From Protonemura montana (taxonomy: Eukaryota > Arthropoda > Insecta > Plecoptera > Nemouridae): a stretch of DNA of 64,000 nucleotides. The stretch lies in NCBI GenBank assembly GCA_947568835.1, contig OX387602.1, positions 30,862,133 to 30,926,132 of the forward strand. Direction: 5' to 3'. The notes beneath the pieces are model-generated. The model ran no database searches and was not told where the DNA came from. It saw only the letters and a list, made by a program, of their open reading frames with translations. The translations under genes were made by a program, and so were the position numbers. Below are positions 46,208 through 57,396 of the stretch, piece after piece. Every line of letters starts with the position of its first letter. The stretch's first letter is position 1.

Positions 46208-48427
46208 TCAAGCGACCGAGCACGAGTTCCTCTTGAGCATGCTGTGCCTTCCCTTGCTGGTCGCAGAGGAAGCCGTCGTGTAGTTGGGCAGCGACTGACG
46301 CCGCCGCTTGACGGCCGGACTCAGGTTGTACCGCACTTTGGCCTGGCTGAGCAGCTCCTTGAACACCTCGACGATGTGGCGGTTCTCCTTGGCAGAGCAC
46401 TCCACGTAGCCGCACTCCCAGTCGAGCGCAGCGACCGTCTCGGCCAACTCGCGGGGTACGGCACGCTCCGAGTCCGCCGTCTCCTCTTTGTTGCCGACCA
46501 CTACGATGGGCACGTTCGGCCCACGCGCCTCCAGAATCTGAGGGCACCAACGCGGGCTGGAGGTCAGTGCGTTAGATAGGAACTTGGGAAACAGGACACT
46601 TCTGCCATGAGAGCCCGGGGACAGCTCGGCGACGGCGGTTACACTAACGCCCACTAGAGGTGTGGAGGTATACCACTAAGAGGGCAGCAGACACCTGGTA
46701 ACTCACTTCACTCAGCTGGGGATCGAAGCCGTCTCTGTAAACCGTGGCAACTTTTAGAACTACTTTACAGCAAAGATTATGGGACGCTCTCTAATGGATG
46801 TCGGTCTGTCAACCCCCCGCCGCTCGACCCCCGCACTACACGTGTCGATGCAAAGCAGCTTGGAGGAGAGATCACGTCGTAAGATGCCGACGCAGTGAGC
46901 GCCGCAAAGAGGCTGGGAGGGAAGGGAGGTCACCGTCCTGACCGCCCAGTGGGGTGAGAGTTTCAAGGGCACAGGGTTGTCGTCTGGGGGGAGGGGGGCG
47001 GGCGTACTTAGTGGTTATACAAGCGCTCGCCTCGCAGAAATCAGAGAGTTGGCAAACCGTGGGGTGGGAACGCGGTTGGGGCGAAGTCTTCAATCGATTG
47101 GTAATCGGTCACGGCTTGGGATGCTAACGAGCTGCGCAAAGACCTAGACATTCAGAACGAAGAACATGATGCAACCTTTCTGCCATAAAGATGGAATATC
47201 TGTGCAAGCTTTATCTGTGTTAGTCTTTGCCTCATAAGGATGGAATATCTGTACAAGCTTTATCTGTGGCAGTCTTTGCCTCATAAGGATGGAATATCTG
47301 TGCAAGTTTTATCTGTGCTAGTCTTTGCCTCATAAGGATGGAATATCTGTGCTAGCTTTATCTGTGGTAGTTTTTGCCTCATAAGGATGGAATATCTGTA
47401 CAAGCTTTATCTGTGGCAGTCTTTGCCTCATAAGGATGGAATATCTGTGCTAGCTTTATCTGTGGCAGTCTTTGCCCCATACAGACTCAAGACGGTAAAC
47501 TCAAGACGTGCACCCACCTGGTCTCTGAGCCTGCGCACCTCGTCCCACGTGTCGTGGTCGTCGACTGCGTACACAAGGATGAACGCGTCGGCCGTGGATA
47601 TGGAGAGAGCGCGCATGGCTGGGAACTGGTAAGCACCGGAAGTGTCCAGAATGTCGAGGGTGAGCGACGCGCCGTCCTGCAGTTCGTACTCGCCCCGGTG
47701 CAATTCCTCGACGGTCTCTCGGTACCGGTCAGCGAACTTGTCGTACAGGAACTGCGAGATGATCGACGATTTTCCAACGCGAGCAGAACCCATCAAAACC
47801 ACGCGGTGCTGCTCCTGCAACGGCGACGAGGGGGAGGGCGTAAGACAAGCGTCAAGCAAAGGGTGTTTGCAAGAATTTTGATCGGGGATCAGAAGATCAG
47901 AAGGGTGGCGGCCGACGGGTGGGCTGCGCTTACCCCAAAGCTATTGAACTTGATATTGGACATGACAGGCTATGATCAGCTAAGCCATGATATACCCGTG
48001 GTGACATAAGATAGCAGAATTGAGAAGCTCTGTCAGGCGATCTCAGCATCTTCATGGCTACCAAACGTTGAATCTAAAATTGAACCTCCTATGCTAGGCC
48101 ATGATATACCCGTGGTAACATAAGATAGCAGAATTGAGAAGCTCTGTCAGGCGATCTCAGCATCTCCATGGCTACCAAACGTTGAATCTACAATTGAACC
48201 TCCTATGCTAGGCCATGATATACCCGTGGTAACATAAGATAGCAGAATTGAGAAGCTCTGTCAGGTGATCTCAGCATCTCCATGGCTACCAAACATTGAA
48301 TCTACTATTGAACCTTCTATGCTTGATGCCCACTCACCTTCTGCAACGCCGACATGCCGGCACCACCAGACGTGGATGAGTCAATGCCCAGCGAGGGCAA
48401 GCGAAGTCGGCTCCCGTTTCCCGGCAT
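46208..48427 (-). CDS. Rhes/Dexras (RASD)-like small GTPase (238 aa)
   Basis: Ras-family membrane GTPase. Three minus-strand exons, 48427-48338, 47814-47518 and 46537-46208, all phase 0 with GT-AG borders, ending in TGA. G1 is GSARVGKSS (P loop), the switch I threonine is in RETVEELH, G3 is LDILDTSGAYQFPAMR (DxxG, with the DTSG form and no Gln61, as in Rhes/Dexras), and G5 is ECSAKEN. G4 reads GNKEE instead of NKxD, so the base-specificity aspartate is replaced by glutamate. The tail is Arg/Lys/Ser-rich (KRRRQSLP) and ends CSVA, a CAAX box expected to be farnesylated. An N-terminal extension of about 30 residues precedes the G domain. Unlike Dexras, the effector-side insertion is short. Both introns carry minisatellites. 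Confidence 0.9.
47190..47480 (-). repeat. 49-bp minisatellite, same family as 1946-2217
   Basis: About six units on 'aaggatggaatatctgtgca' plus 'agctttatctgtggcagtctt'. On the minus strand it reads exactly like the ANKZF1-intron array. It lies in intron 2 of the Ras-like gene, ending some 40 bp from exon 2. Confidence 0.92.
47970..48323 (+). repeat. 114-bp tandem repeat (three units)
   Basis: The word ccatgatatacccgtgg recurs at 47985, 48099 and 48213. Units differ by only a few bases. It fills most of intron 1 of the Ras-like gene. Confidence 0.93.
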
Positions 48428-48992
48428 GACGAGGGCGATCAGACACCACGGCTGAAGCGGGTCGGGGGTGTAGACCAACGACTAAGTCGTCAAACTCTAG
48501 GGAGAAGAAGAAGAGATAAATTAAAAGAAACTGACAACGTGTGACCGCGCTGACCGTGAACTTGTGGGTGTCTGAGCGACGCAACTAGCGTTCCGTTGAC
48601 CGAGCGTCGACGTCGGCGTCGACCCGAGCGGTGTAATGCAATCAGGCTGCAGCGTCGCGTTGCCGTGGAAACGCGCGGGGCACGAACCGGGGCTCGAGCA
48701 CCGCCCCCCCCCCCCCCCCCCCCCTCACCACTCTCGATAGCAAGCGGCGAACGTTCGAGAAAACTAAGTGATGGAATCGGTGCCCGATCAAGTCGCCGTG
48801 TGTGCGTGGCTTAAACGGATCTTTCCATCGTACTGCGTGAACTGCACGTACTGCGTGGATCTGCGCGGGTCTGCGCGGGTAGATTTTGGGTACAACGGTT
48901 CCAAGAGGCTTTCTACTGTGATGTTATTGGGGAAAACGAATACATTTTGCTTGAAATTTAAGTGAGAAACTCAGAACTTTCGTTCCCCACAC
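48428..48992. other. Upstream region of the Ras-like gene
   Basis: GC- and CpG-rich 5' flank containing a poly-C tract of about 22 at 48703-48724. Probably promoter and leader. No TATA box is recognised. Confidence 0.45.
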
Positions 48993-49215
48993 GATCGGTG
49001 GTATTATATAACCCCGACCTAGAGCGGTCATTTGGTGGAGCTACCATGGTGCTACATAATACGACCGGTGGTATTATATAACCCCGACCTAGAGCGGTCA
49101 TTTGGTGGAGCTACCATGGTGCTACATAATACGACCGGTGGTATTATATAACCCCGACCTAGAGCGGTCATTTGGCGGAGCTACCATGGTGCTACATAAT
49201 ACGACCGATGGTATT
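48993..49215 (+). repeat. 70-bp tandem repeat (about 3.2 units)
   Basis: Starts of the unit (acga[tc]cggtggtattatata) are at 48991, 49061, 49131 and 49201. The last unit is diverged. Confidence 0.93.
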
Positions 49216-49433
49216 TTATAACCCCAACCTTGAGCGGTACTTTTCAACAATGCTTGAGATTGTTGATTTCATCACAACTAGCTATTACGGAGGTGCTACG
49301 ACGGTAGATTCTACGACGAAGGAGGCATAGCTGTGGGTTTCAGTTGATCATCACAGTGCAGTGAGGACAAATCAACCAATTTCATGGAGAGTTACTGAAG
49401 CTGGAGTCTCTGAAAATAGTGTTCTAGGTTGGG

Positions 49434-50206
49434 GTTACTGCTTGGTGCTATGGTGGTGCTAGTTAGAACGGTGCTACTGACAGTAATACCAGGGTCACTG
49501 CTTGGTGCTATGGTGGTGCTAGTTAGCACGGTGCTACTGACAGTAATACCAGGGTCACTGCTTGGTGCTATGGTGGTGCTAGTTAGTACGGTGCTACTGA
49601 CAGTAATACCAGGGTCACTGCTTGGTGCTATGGTGGTGCTAGTTAGCACGGTGCTACTGACAGTAATACCAGGGTCACTGCTTGGTGCTATGGTGGTGCT
49701 AGTTAGCACGGTGCTACTGACAGTAATACCAGGGTCACTGCTTGGTGCTATGGTGGTGCTAGTTAGCACGGTGCTACTGACAGTAATACCAGGGTCACTG
49801 CTTGGTGCTATGGTGGTGCTAGTTAGCACGGTGCTACTGACAGTAATACCAGGGTCACTGCTTGGTGCTATGGTGGTGCTAGTTAGCACGGTGCTACTGA
49901 CAGTAATACCAGGGTCACTGCTTGGTGCTATGGTGGTGCTAGTTAGCACGGTGCTACTGACAGTAATACCAGGGTCACTGCTTGGTGCTATGGTGGTGCT
50001 AGTTAGCACGGTGCTACTGACAGTAATACCAGGGTCACTACTTGGTGCTATGGTGGTGCTAGTTAGCACGGTGCTACTGACAGTAATACCAGGGTCACTG
50101 CTTGGTGCTATGGTGGTGCTAGTTAGCACGGTGCTACTGACAGTAATACCAGGGTCACTACTTGGTGCTATGGTGGTGCTAGTTAGCACGCTGCTACTGC
50201 CAGTAA
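49434..50206. repeat. 60-bp minisatellite (13 units), open on both strands
   Basis: Thirteen nearly identical 60-bp units (cttggtgctatggtggtgct and two further twenties). Because 60 is divisible by three, both strands stay open. The plus strand gives a hydrophobic 20-residue repeat (GSLLGAMVVLVSTVLLTVIP). The minus strand gives a Ser/Thr-rich one (TSTTIAPSSDPGITVSSTVL) that resembles a mucin tandem repeat. No signal peptide or splice-consistent neighbour is seen, so a gene is not claimed. Confidence 0.95.
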
Positions 50207-50215
50207 TAGCTGATG

Positions 50216-50930
50216 TAGCTAAGGCCCCTGATTTCTATTTAAACGCCCCCCTGGATCCTCGCCGTCAAACCCGCTGGTTGTTACCGCCACGGACACCGAC
50301 TGCGAAATAATGGAGGCGTTTTGCACCCCGTCGCGCGTTCTATCGCTTATCGATTTCACAGTGGGGGGCGTTGCACAACCCGTTGCTATCCCGCGAACTC
50401 AGCGGCAGCAGCCGATGAAAGTAACTCTTTCCGGCGATGGAGCGCAAAAAGGTCTTTTATGTGCTGGTAATTGCCGGCGTTGGCAAGGGGTGGGGGGGGG
50501 GGGGGGAGGGCCGATCGGAAAGGTTTCCACAAAACGGAGCGCTCTTTGTCGGGACTGGATGTGGAAGCTTCTCGAGGAAGTCGCTCGGCATCTTGTTTTG
50601 TAACTTTACACAAAGGAAGCGGTGATGTGACGTTTGTTGCTCTTTTCGCGGAAGGGTCCCGCGGGTCGTCGACTGCCTCGGAGCTCGGTGATTGGTTGAA
50701 ATGTTGAAATGTTGTTGAGACTTTGAGGTGAGGGAAAATGTGACGGAAGCGCAATTATTAAGTCAGACATGAGAGAAGTCTCAACTGGCGCGTGGTCGGA
50801 GAGATTTTGACGGTTTCAAATTCTGTCTTGTCAAGTTCATTTTGTTGTGATGGGTTCAGTTAATTTTGATCCAGGCACTAAAGCACGCGGTAAAACCTTA
50901 ATCTAACCAATCTAACCAAACCAAGCCTTA
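50216..50930. other. Spacer between tandem arrays
   Basis: Contains a poly-G tract near 50492-50505 and no convincing exon. Overlapping frames at 50310-50754 have no domain. Confidence 0.45.
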
Positions 50931-50933
50931 CCA

Positions 50934-51900
50934 AACCTGATCTAGCATTGACTAACTTAACCAAACTTGACCTAAGATAAACTAACGAAGCCTAACCTAA
51001 CCTAACCTAACCTAACCTGAACTGACCTAATCAAACCTAACTGAACCTAACCTAACCTAACCTAACCTAACCAAACTTGGCCTAACCTAACCTAACCTAA
51101 CCTAACCTAACCTAACCTAACCTAACCTAACGTAACCTAACCTAACCTAACCTGGCCTGACCTGACCTAACCTAACCTAACCTAACCTGACCTAACCTAA
51201 CCTAACCTAACCTAACCTAACGTAACCTAACCTAACCTAACCTAACCTAACCTAACCTAACCTAACCTAACGTAACCTAACCTAACCTAACCTGGCCTGA
51301 CCTGACCTAACCTAACCTAACCTAACCTGACCTAACCTAACCTAACCTAACCTAACCTAACCTAACCTAACCTAACCTAACCTAACCTAACCTAACCTAA
51401 CCTAACCTAACCTAACCTAACCTAGCCTAACGTAACCTAACCTAACCTAACCTAACCTAACCCAACCAAACCTAACCTAACCTAACCTAACATAACCTAA
51501 CCTAACCTAACCTAACCTAACCTAACCTAACCTAACCTAACCTAACCTAACCTAACCTAACCTGACCTAACCTAACCTAACCTAACCTAACCCAACCTAA
51601 CCTAACCTAACCTAACCTAACCTAACCTAACCTAACCTAACCTAACCTAACCTAACCTAACCAAACCTTACCTAACCTAACCTAACCTAACCTAACCTAA
51701 CCTAACCTAACCTAACCTAACCTAACCTAACCTAACCTAGCCTAACGTAACCTAACCTAACCTAACCTAACCTAACCTAACCTAACCTAACCTAACCTAA
51801 CCTAACCTAACCTAACCTAACCTAACCTAACCTAACCTAACCTAACCTAACCTAACCTAACCAAACCTTACCTAACCTAACCTAACCTAACCTAACCTGA
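50934..51900. repeat. (CCTAA)n array, complement of the arthropod telomere repeat TTAGG
   Basis: About 190 units of CCTAA with scattered CCTGA, CGTAA, CCAAA and TTACC variants. The left flank (50895-50995) is degenerate. On the minus strand it reads TTAGG. It is interstitial here, with unrelated sequence on both sides. Confidence 0.95.
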
Positions 51901-52137
51901 CATTCACGGTAAATCCAGGATGAATAAAATACCGCATGTGATCGAACAAAATCGCAATATTTTAAAAATATTTCTACATGAATTTAAAGCGAGTTAGCAA
52001 AATAAATTGGAAAGGAATCATACAAGAGCTGGAACTGAGGTAGTCAATTGCCTCCGTGATCGTCCCAACGTCACCCCTAATTAAAACTGAATGCAGCGGG
52101 TGCATTCTAGTTGACGGGTAAATAGGGCAGGGCGTTG

Positions 52138-52580
52138 CGGGGGGTAACAAGGGGGGTTACAAGGGGGGTTACAAGGGGGGTTACAAGGGGGGTTACAAGG
52201 GGGGTTACAAGGGGGGTTACAAGGGGGGTTACAAGGGGGGTTACAAGGGGGTTACAAGGGGGGTTACAAGGGGGGTTACAAGGGGGGTTACAAGGGGGGT
52301 TACAAGGGGGGTTACAAGGGGGGTTACAAGGGGGGTTACAAGGGGGGTTACAAGGGGGGTTACAAGGGGGGTTACAAGGGGGGTTACAAGGGGGGTTACA
52401 AGGGGGGTAACAAGGGGGGTTACAAGGGGGGTTACAAGGGGGGTTACAAGGGGGGTTACAAGGGGGGTTACAAGGGGGGTTACAAGGGGGGTTACAAGGG
52501 GGGTTACAAGGGGGGTTACAAGGGGGGTTACAAGGGGGGTTACAAGGGGGGTTACAAGGGGGTTACAAGGGGGTGGGGGG
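52138..52580 (+). repeat. 13-bp G-rich minisatellite (about 34 units)
   Basis: Units of ggttacaaggggg, almost perfect. Every unit brings a run of five or six G, so the plus strand could form successive G-quadruplexes. Confidence 0.96.
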
Positions 52581-52989
52581 AGAGTAAAGCGGCATTAATC
52601 ACAGATCCAATCGCCAGTTTTTCCTCGCAGTTTTCCCCGCGGAAAACTGCGAGACGCTGTGGTCTGGAAAAGTATCATAACATGACGTACGAGCCGGAGG
52701 GTGCTTGATTGTTGGTTGAAGCAACTCGAGTCTTCACGTGGATTCTTTGCATCTTGGAAAAACATCTTGTAATCAATTCGGACAAAATCACAGCTTTATT
52801 TATTTTTATTTTTCTTAAAATCGCCGATTTGTTCAGGACTCTCAAACACTAAATAACTAGTGTTCATAAACATCTATGTTTGAGTTATGACGAAGGCCAT
52901 TCCAACAAGAACTTTATTTATTTATTATTGATCTTATTTCAGAAAATACAAAATACGTTAGTTTTTAAGTAATTGACCCTGATTATTTT

Positions 52990-53222
52990 ATTTAGATGCA
53001 TTTAGGAAGCTTGAACTAGGTAATTGTTATAATTTTGTGTGGTTCTTTTATTATTGGAAAATTGTCAGGACTGCTCTTACCCTTGAAGAAGTAACAGGTA
53101 CAAGTTACGAAACGTTGGGAAATTAAGTTGTTCTTCACTTAGCATTGAAAACCCAGTTGAAATAGTTTTTGTTAAAACTAGTGCTAAGTTTACATCAAGT
53201 AGACTTGACTCTAAAAACCATC
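52990..53222 (+). mobile_element. Retroelement 3'-end fragment (longest copy)
   Basis: Begins near atgcatttaggaagcttgaa, runs through the shared 'gttctttt' and GTAACAGGTACAAGTTACGA words and ends at 'ctctaaaaacc'. It is collinear with the copy at 27140-27385, which shows that the family extends at least 230 bp. Confidence 0.6.
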
Positions 53223-53424
53223 AACAAGAACTTTGTGTCTAATTATATAAAGATTTCTCTGGTTGGTATCTTTAACTATTACAGAAAATATCAATTCAGT
53301 CTTATTACACTTTTAAAAAACTGAGCGAACTGCAGAATGGCGCCGAAAATGACCTTTCCAATGAAAAGTGCGTTACGCAGCTCCAGGTGCTACGTAGCAC
53401 CAGCCTCAGGCCTAATTTACATGT

Positions 53425-54355
53425 AACCCTAGCTTAGCTTTGTGTAACCCTAGCTTAGCTTTGTGTAACCCTAGCTTAGCTCTGTGTAACCCAAGCTTAG
53501 CTTTGTGTAACCCTAGCTTAGCTCTGTGTAACCCTAGCTTAGCTTTGTGTAACCCTAGCTTAGCTTTGTGTAACCCTGGCTTAGCTTTGTGTAACCCTGG
53601 CTTAGCTCTGTGTAACCCTAGCTTAGCTTTGTGTAACCCTAGCTCAGCTTTGTGTAACCCTGGCTTAGCTTTGTGTAACCCTAGCTTAGCTCTGTGTAAC
53701 CCTGGCTTAGCTTTGTGTAACCCTAGCTTAGCTTTGTGTAACCCTAGCTTAGCTTTGTGTAACCCTAGCTTAGCTTTGTGTAACCCTAGCTTAGCTTTGT
53801 GTAACCCTAGCTTAGCTTCGTGTAACCCTAGCTTAGCTTTGTGTAACCCAAGCTTAGCTTTGTGTAACCCTAGCTTAGCTTTGTGTAACCCTAGCTTAGC
53901 TTCGTGTAACCCTAGCTTAGCTTTGTGTAACCCTAGCTTAGCTCTGTGTAACCCTAGCTTAGCTCTGTGTAACCCTAGCTTAGCTCTGTGTAACCCTAGC
54001 TTAGCTCTGTGTAACCCTAGCTTAGCTTTGTGTAACCCAAGCTTAGCTTTGTGTAACCCTAGCTTAGCTTCGTGTAACCCTAGCTTAGCTTTGTGTAACC
54101 CTAGCTTAGCTTTGTGTAACCCTAGCTTAGCTTCGTGTAACCCTAGCTTAGCTTTGTGTAACCCTAGCTTAGCTTCGTGTAACCCTAGCTTAGCTCTGTG
54201 TAACCCTAGCTTAGCTCTGTGTAACCCTAGCTTAGCTTTGTGTAACCCTAGCTTAGCTTCGTGTAACCCTAGCTTAGCTCTGTGTAACCCTAGCTTAGCT
54301 CTGTGTAACCCTAGCTTAGCTCTGTGTAACCCTAGCTTTGTGTAACCCTGGCTTA
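53425..54355. repeat. 21-bp minisatellite (about 44 units), open on both strands
   Basis: Units of 'gtaaccctagcttagctttgt' with t/c and a/g variants. A 7-residue repeat is encoded on both strands (CNPSLAL plus, LGLHKAK minus), giving long artefactual frames of about 300 residues. No leader or domain supports a gene. Confidence 0.95.
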
Positions 54356-54380
54356 GCTCTGAGTAACTGCAGAACGGCAA

Positions 54381-57185
54381 TAGACAATCCTAATAAGAGC
54401 CTGACATTGATTGCATTGCATCGAGCGTTGCATGCATGGGACATGCAGGGTGTTGAGTGGGCGATGACTAGGGGGTAGGTAGGTAGGGGTGCTCTCGGAG
54501 GACGACGCCGACAGAGCGCGTGGCGCAATATATTTCCAAGAGCGGTGACATGCATAAAAAACACCCTGTTGAGTGCTGTTGGCTGCAAAACAAGACCTAG
54601 GTTGTACCCCGGGCCACGGTAGACGAGATATTTACAAGACCAATCCACGCTTCACTTTGTGGTAGCTGTTTTTGCACAAGTTGAAGCGACCCGTTGAATA
54701 ATATTTTCTTCCTCGACGCATGGGAACCCGAGCCGAGGGTGTTAAGTTGTTGTCGTTCTTGTCAAAAGGTGATAACGCATTCCATTCGCGGCTTCCGGCT
54801 CGGAGGGATGGGTGGTGGAGTGGGTGGGTGGTGGGGGCACTTAACACTAAGTGGTGTCGACTCACATTCCCAGAGTCAGTGACATTTAACCCCACCTCCC
54901 CCTACTTTCACCGCTCCCACGTTCAGTATTTAATTCGGCCAATGAGAAAAGTTGCTGGAGACGAATCGAATTAACGACTATCTCGCATTCATCAAGCTTT
55001 CTATTCTTGTGTCATCGACAGGAATTGAAAACATTTCCATTTGTCCCAAAGACTCTGCTGGAATCGTGAACCCATCTAAACGAATTTATTCTCAGAAAGG
55101 TCAGTGGGTTCCTTCAAGGAACCGGGATGCGTATGACCAAAATGTATGTCGTGAATCGGTTTTGAAGCCATCCTATTGGTCGCACTCCACTTCCATTCAT
55201 CGTCATTCGCAGAATTTGCACTTGCAATTAAAATATGTATATCTTGTATTGTTTACCAAGATATTGATACCAAGATATTGTTTACCAAGATATTACCAAG
55301 ATACCAAGATATTGTTTACCAACCGCGAACGCAAAATCGCATCGGTGAATTTAGAATTGTGAAATTATGTAACGCGTTTGCTTGTTGCCGTTTGGCGACT
55401 GGCTGCAGTGCAGACAGATTCAACGCATGTCCGATAAATACCTGCGTAGATTAAAAGAAGCATAGAAACAGACACGTCCAGTGAGTCACAAAACAAGCAT
55501 CGAAACGAGGCTGATAATAAAATTACCTTGCTGTGGCGATGTCGAAAATCCAAGCGGAATCGTTTAATTCGCCGAACGAATTGACCCATTTCACTGCACT
55601 ACAGTACCTTTAGGAAATCTCAGAGGCATTTTATTACTTCGTTAGGTTTTCAACTCAGGTAAGTGAGCGAGAAACGTGAAAATGGTCGGATAAGTAAGAC
55701 GTCCGGGGTGCATGACAACGTCAGCCATGTTGCTACTAAAAAAAACAGTTGGAGCGCGAGCGTCACAGCCAATAGGATGGCTTGAAATCCGTTCAAATTA
55801 TTCGAAACATTCATTAGCGGGCGACCGAGCTCCCGTCTTCCCGCGCTTTCGTTTCCGTGGAAAGCGAGCTCCTTGCTAAACTCCTCGCTGCTCGCTGGAG
55901 CCCACGAGCTAATTATCGTGCTCGACGCAGCCAAACTCCATTTCGGCGAAAGTAAATTAGCCGCGTCGTCGCTCTCGTCTCGTCTCGTCGCTGTCGTTAT
56001 AAGGCTGTCGAATTGTTTGTCTTGTTGTTAAATATTTCAACAACTACCCTTGTAATACAACAAAACCAGCCCGAGAATGTGCACGATGAAAGGATTGGTG
56101 CAAACATCACGCCCTGCGTCGCTCTTCAGAACAAAGGTCAGCCCTTGTAAAGGCGCGGACAACCCTTGTTGCTAATTGCAAGACATGTCTGGACAGATCG
56201 TGTATGGGCGCATCGCCCGGGGGATCGTGTAGCTCGAGTCGAGGACAGCGACGTAAAGGACTACTTCAGCCAGAGAGGAACTCGTGGGATTCTACCCCGA
56301 AGCACTTTCACCGCTTCTGAGACTTCAATCGATTTTGCAAATTAAAAAATTCACAAACCCTCTACGATGCGTTCGCATGGCTTGTTATGTGGCTGGCAGC
56401 AAGAAAATTTGTGGCCATTCTGCCATTCAAATATGCCTTCTGTACACTTAGCTCCATTAAATAAACAATCAAAATCAACCACAACCTTGTCCGTTGTCAG
56501 AGATCCCATGTTAAAAGATTAATTTGTTAATGTCAACATTGCTTTGCTTTTGACAGGAATGTTTGCCGAATCTCTGCGACGCTGGGGAATGCGTCTCTCG
56601 GATCACTCGCACCGGGGCTCAACAAAACCGTGAAAGGAGTGAAGGCAGGGGCTGGGGGAGAGCTAAGAGCATCCAATAAGGAGCTAGTTAATCTGCCGTC
56701 CGCGTTTTGTAGATTTGATCCAAGTCAAGCCGCGCTTCTCGAAGCAATAACAAGCGCTCGTGCCGTCGAGTTCAACGGCCACCTGGCTGGAACACCGATT
56801 TAGTTTTCCAACTCGCTCATAACCGTGCACGCAAACAATAATTCCACAAACTTTGAAAACGTGGCGCAAAGATTTGCATAACCTTCGACCGGGTCTAGAG
56901 GGCACTGACGACGTCTCAACTCTAATTGGTAATTAGGTCCACGATCAGCTTGTAATAACCTGTCAACCTGGCGACTTATTCCCATTACCAGTTTAATGAA
57001 ATCACGTCTGGGTGGTGGAGAACGAGAGAGCGAAGACGCCACCTTATGAGAGAGCTTTGCATGAAGCGGCTTCCTTCGAATGAACTGGCTTCGATCCTTG
57101 TAACTCTTGGAACATGACTCTGTTGCAAGGACACCATTAGAGTCCAACACCGAGAAGGCGACGGTACATCTCTGGGGAAACTTCG
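54381..57185. other. Long gene-poor stretch
   Basis: No recognised exon. Short iterations of 'accaagatattgttt' occur at about 55250-55320. A CpG-rich stretch at about 55830-56000 contains 'ctcgtctcgtctcgtcgctg'. A minus-strand frame near 56800-56990 reads like protein (VEGYANLCATFSKFVELLF), but I find no partner exon or family. Confidence 0.4.
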
Positions 57186-57187
57186 AT

Positions 57188-57396
57188 CCTTGCCTTGCTT
57201 TGCCTTGCCTTGCCTTGCCTTGCCTTGCCTTGCCTTGCCTTGCCTTGCCTTGCCTTGCCTTGCCTTGCCTTGCCCTGCCTTGCCTTGTCTTGTCTTGCCT
57301 TGCCTTGCCTTGCCTTGCCTTGCCTTGTCTTGCCTTGCCTTGCCCTGCCTTGCCTTGCCTTGCCTTGCCCTGCCTTGCCTTGCCTTGCCTTGCCCG
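57188..57396 (+). repeat. (CCTTG)n microsatellite
   Basis: About forty 5-bp units with occasional CCCTG and TCTTG variants. It opens frames in all three phases of both strands, including a 230-residue minus frame, none meaningful. Confidence 0.95.

Noticed and set aside
53412-54380. Long frames of about 300 residues on both strands (LGLHKAK and CNPSLAL repeats)
   Set aside because: They follow from a 21-bp tandem repeat without stops; there is no leader, domain or splice context.
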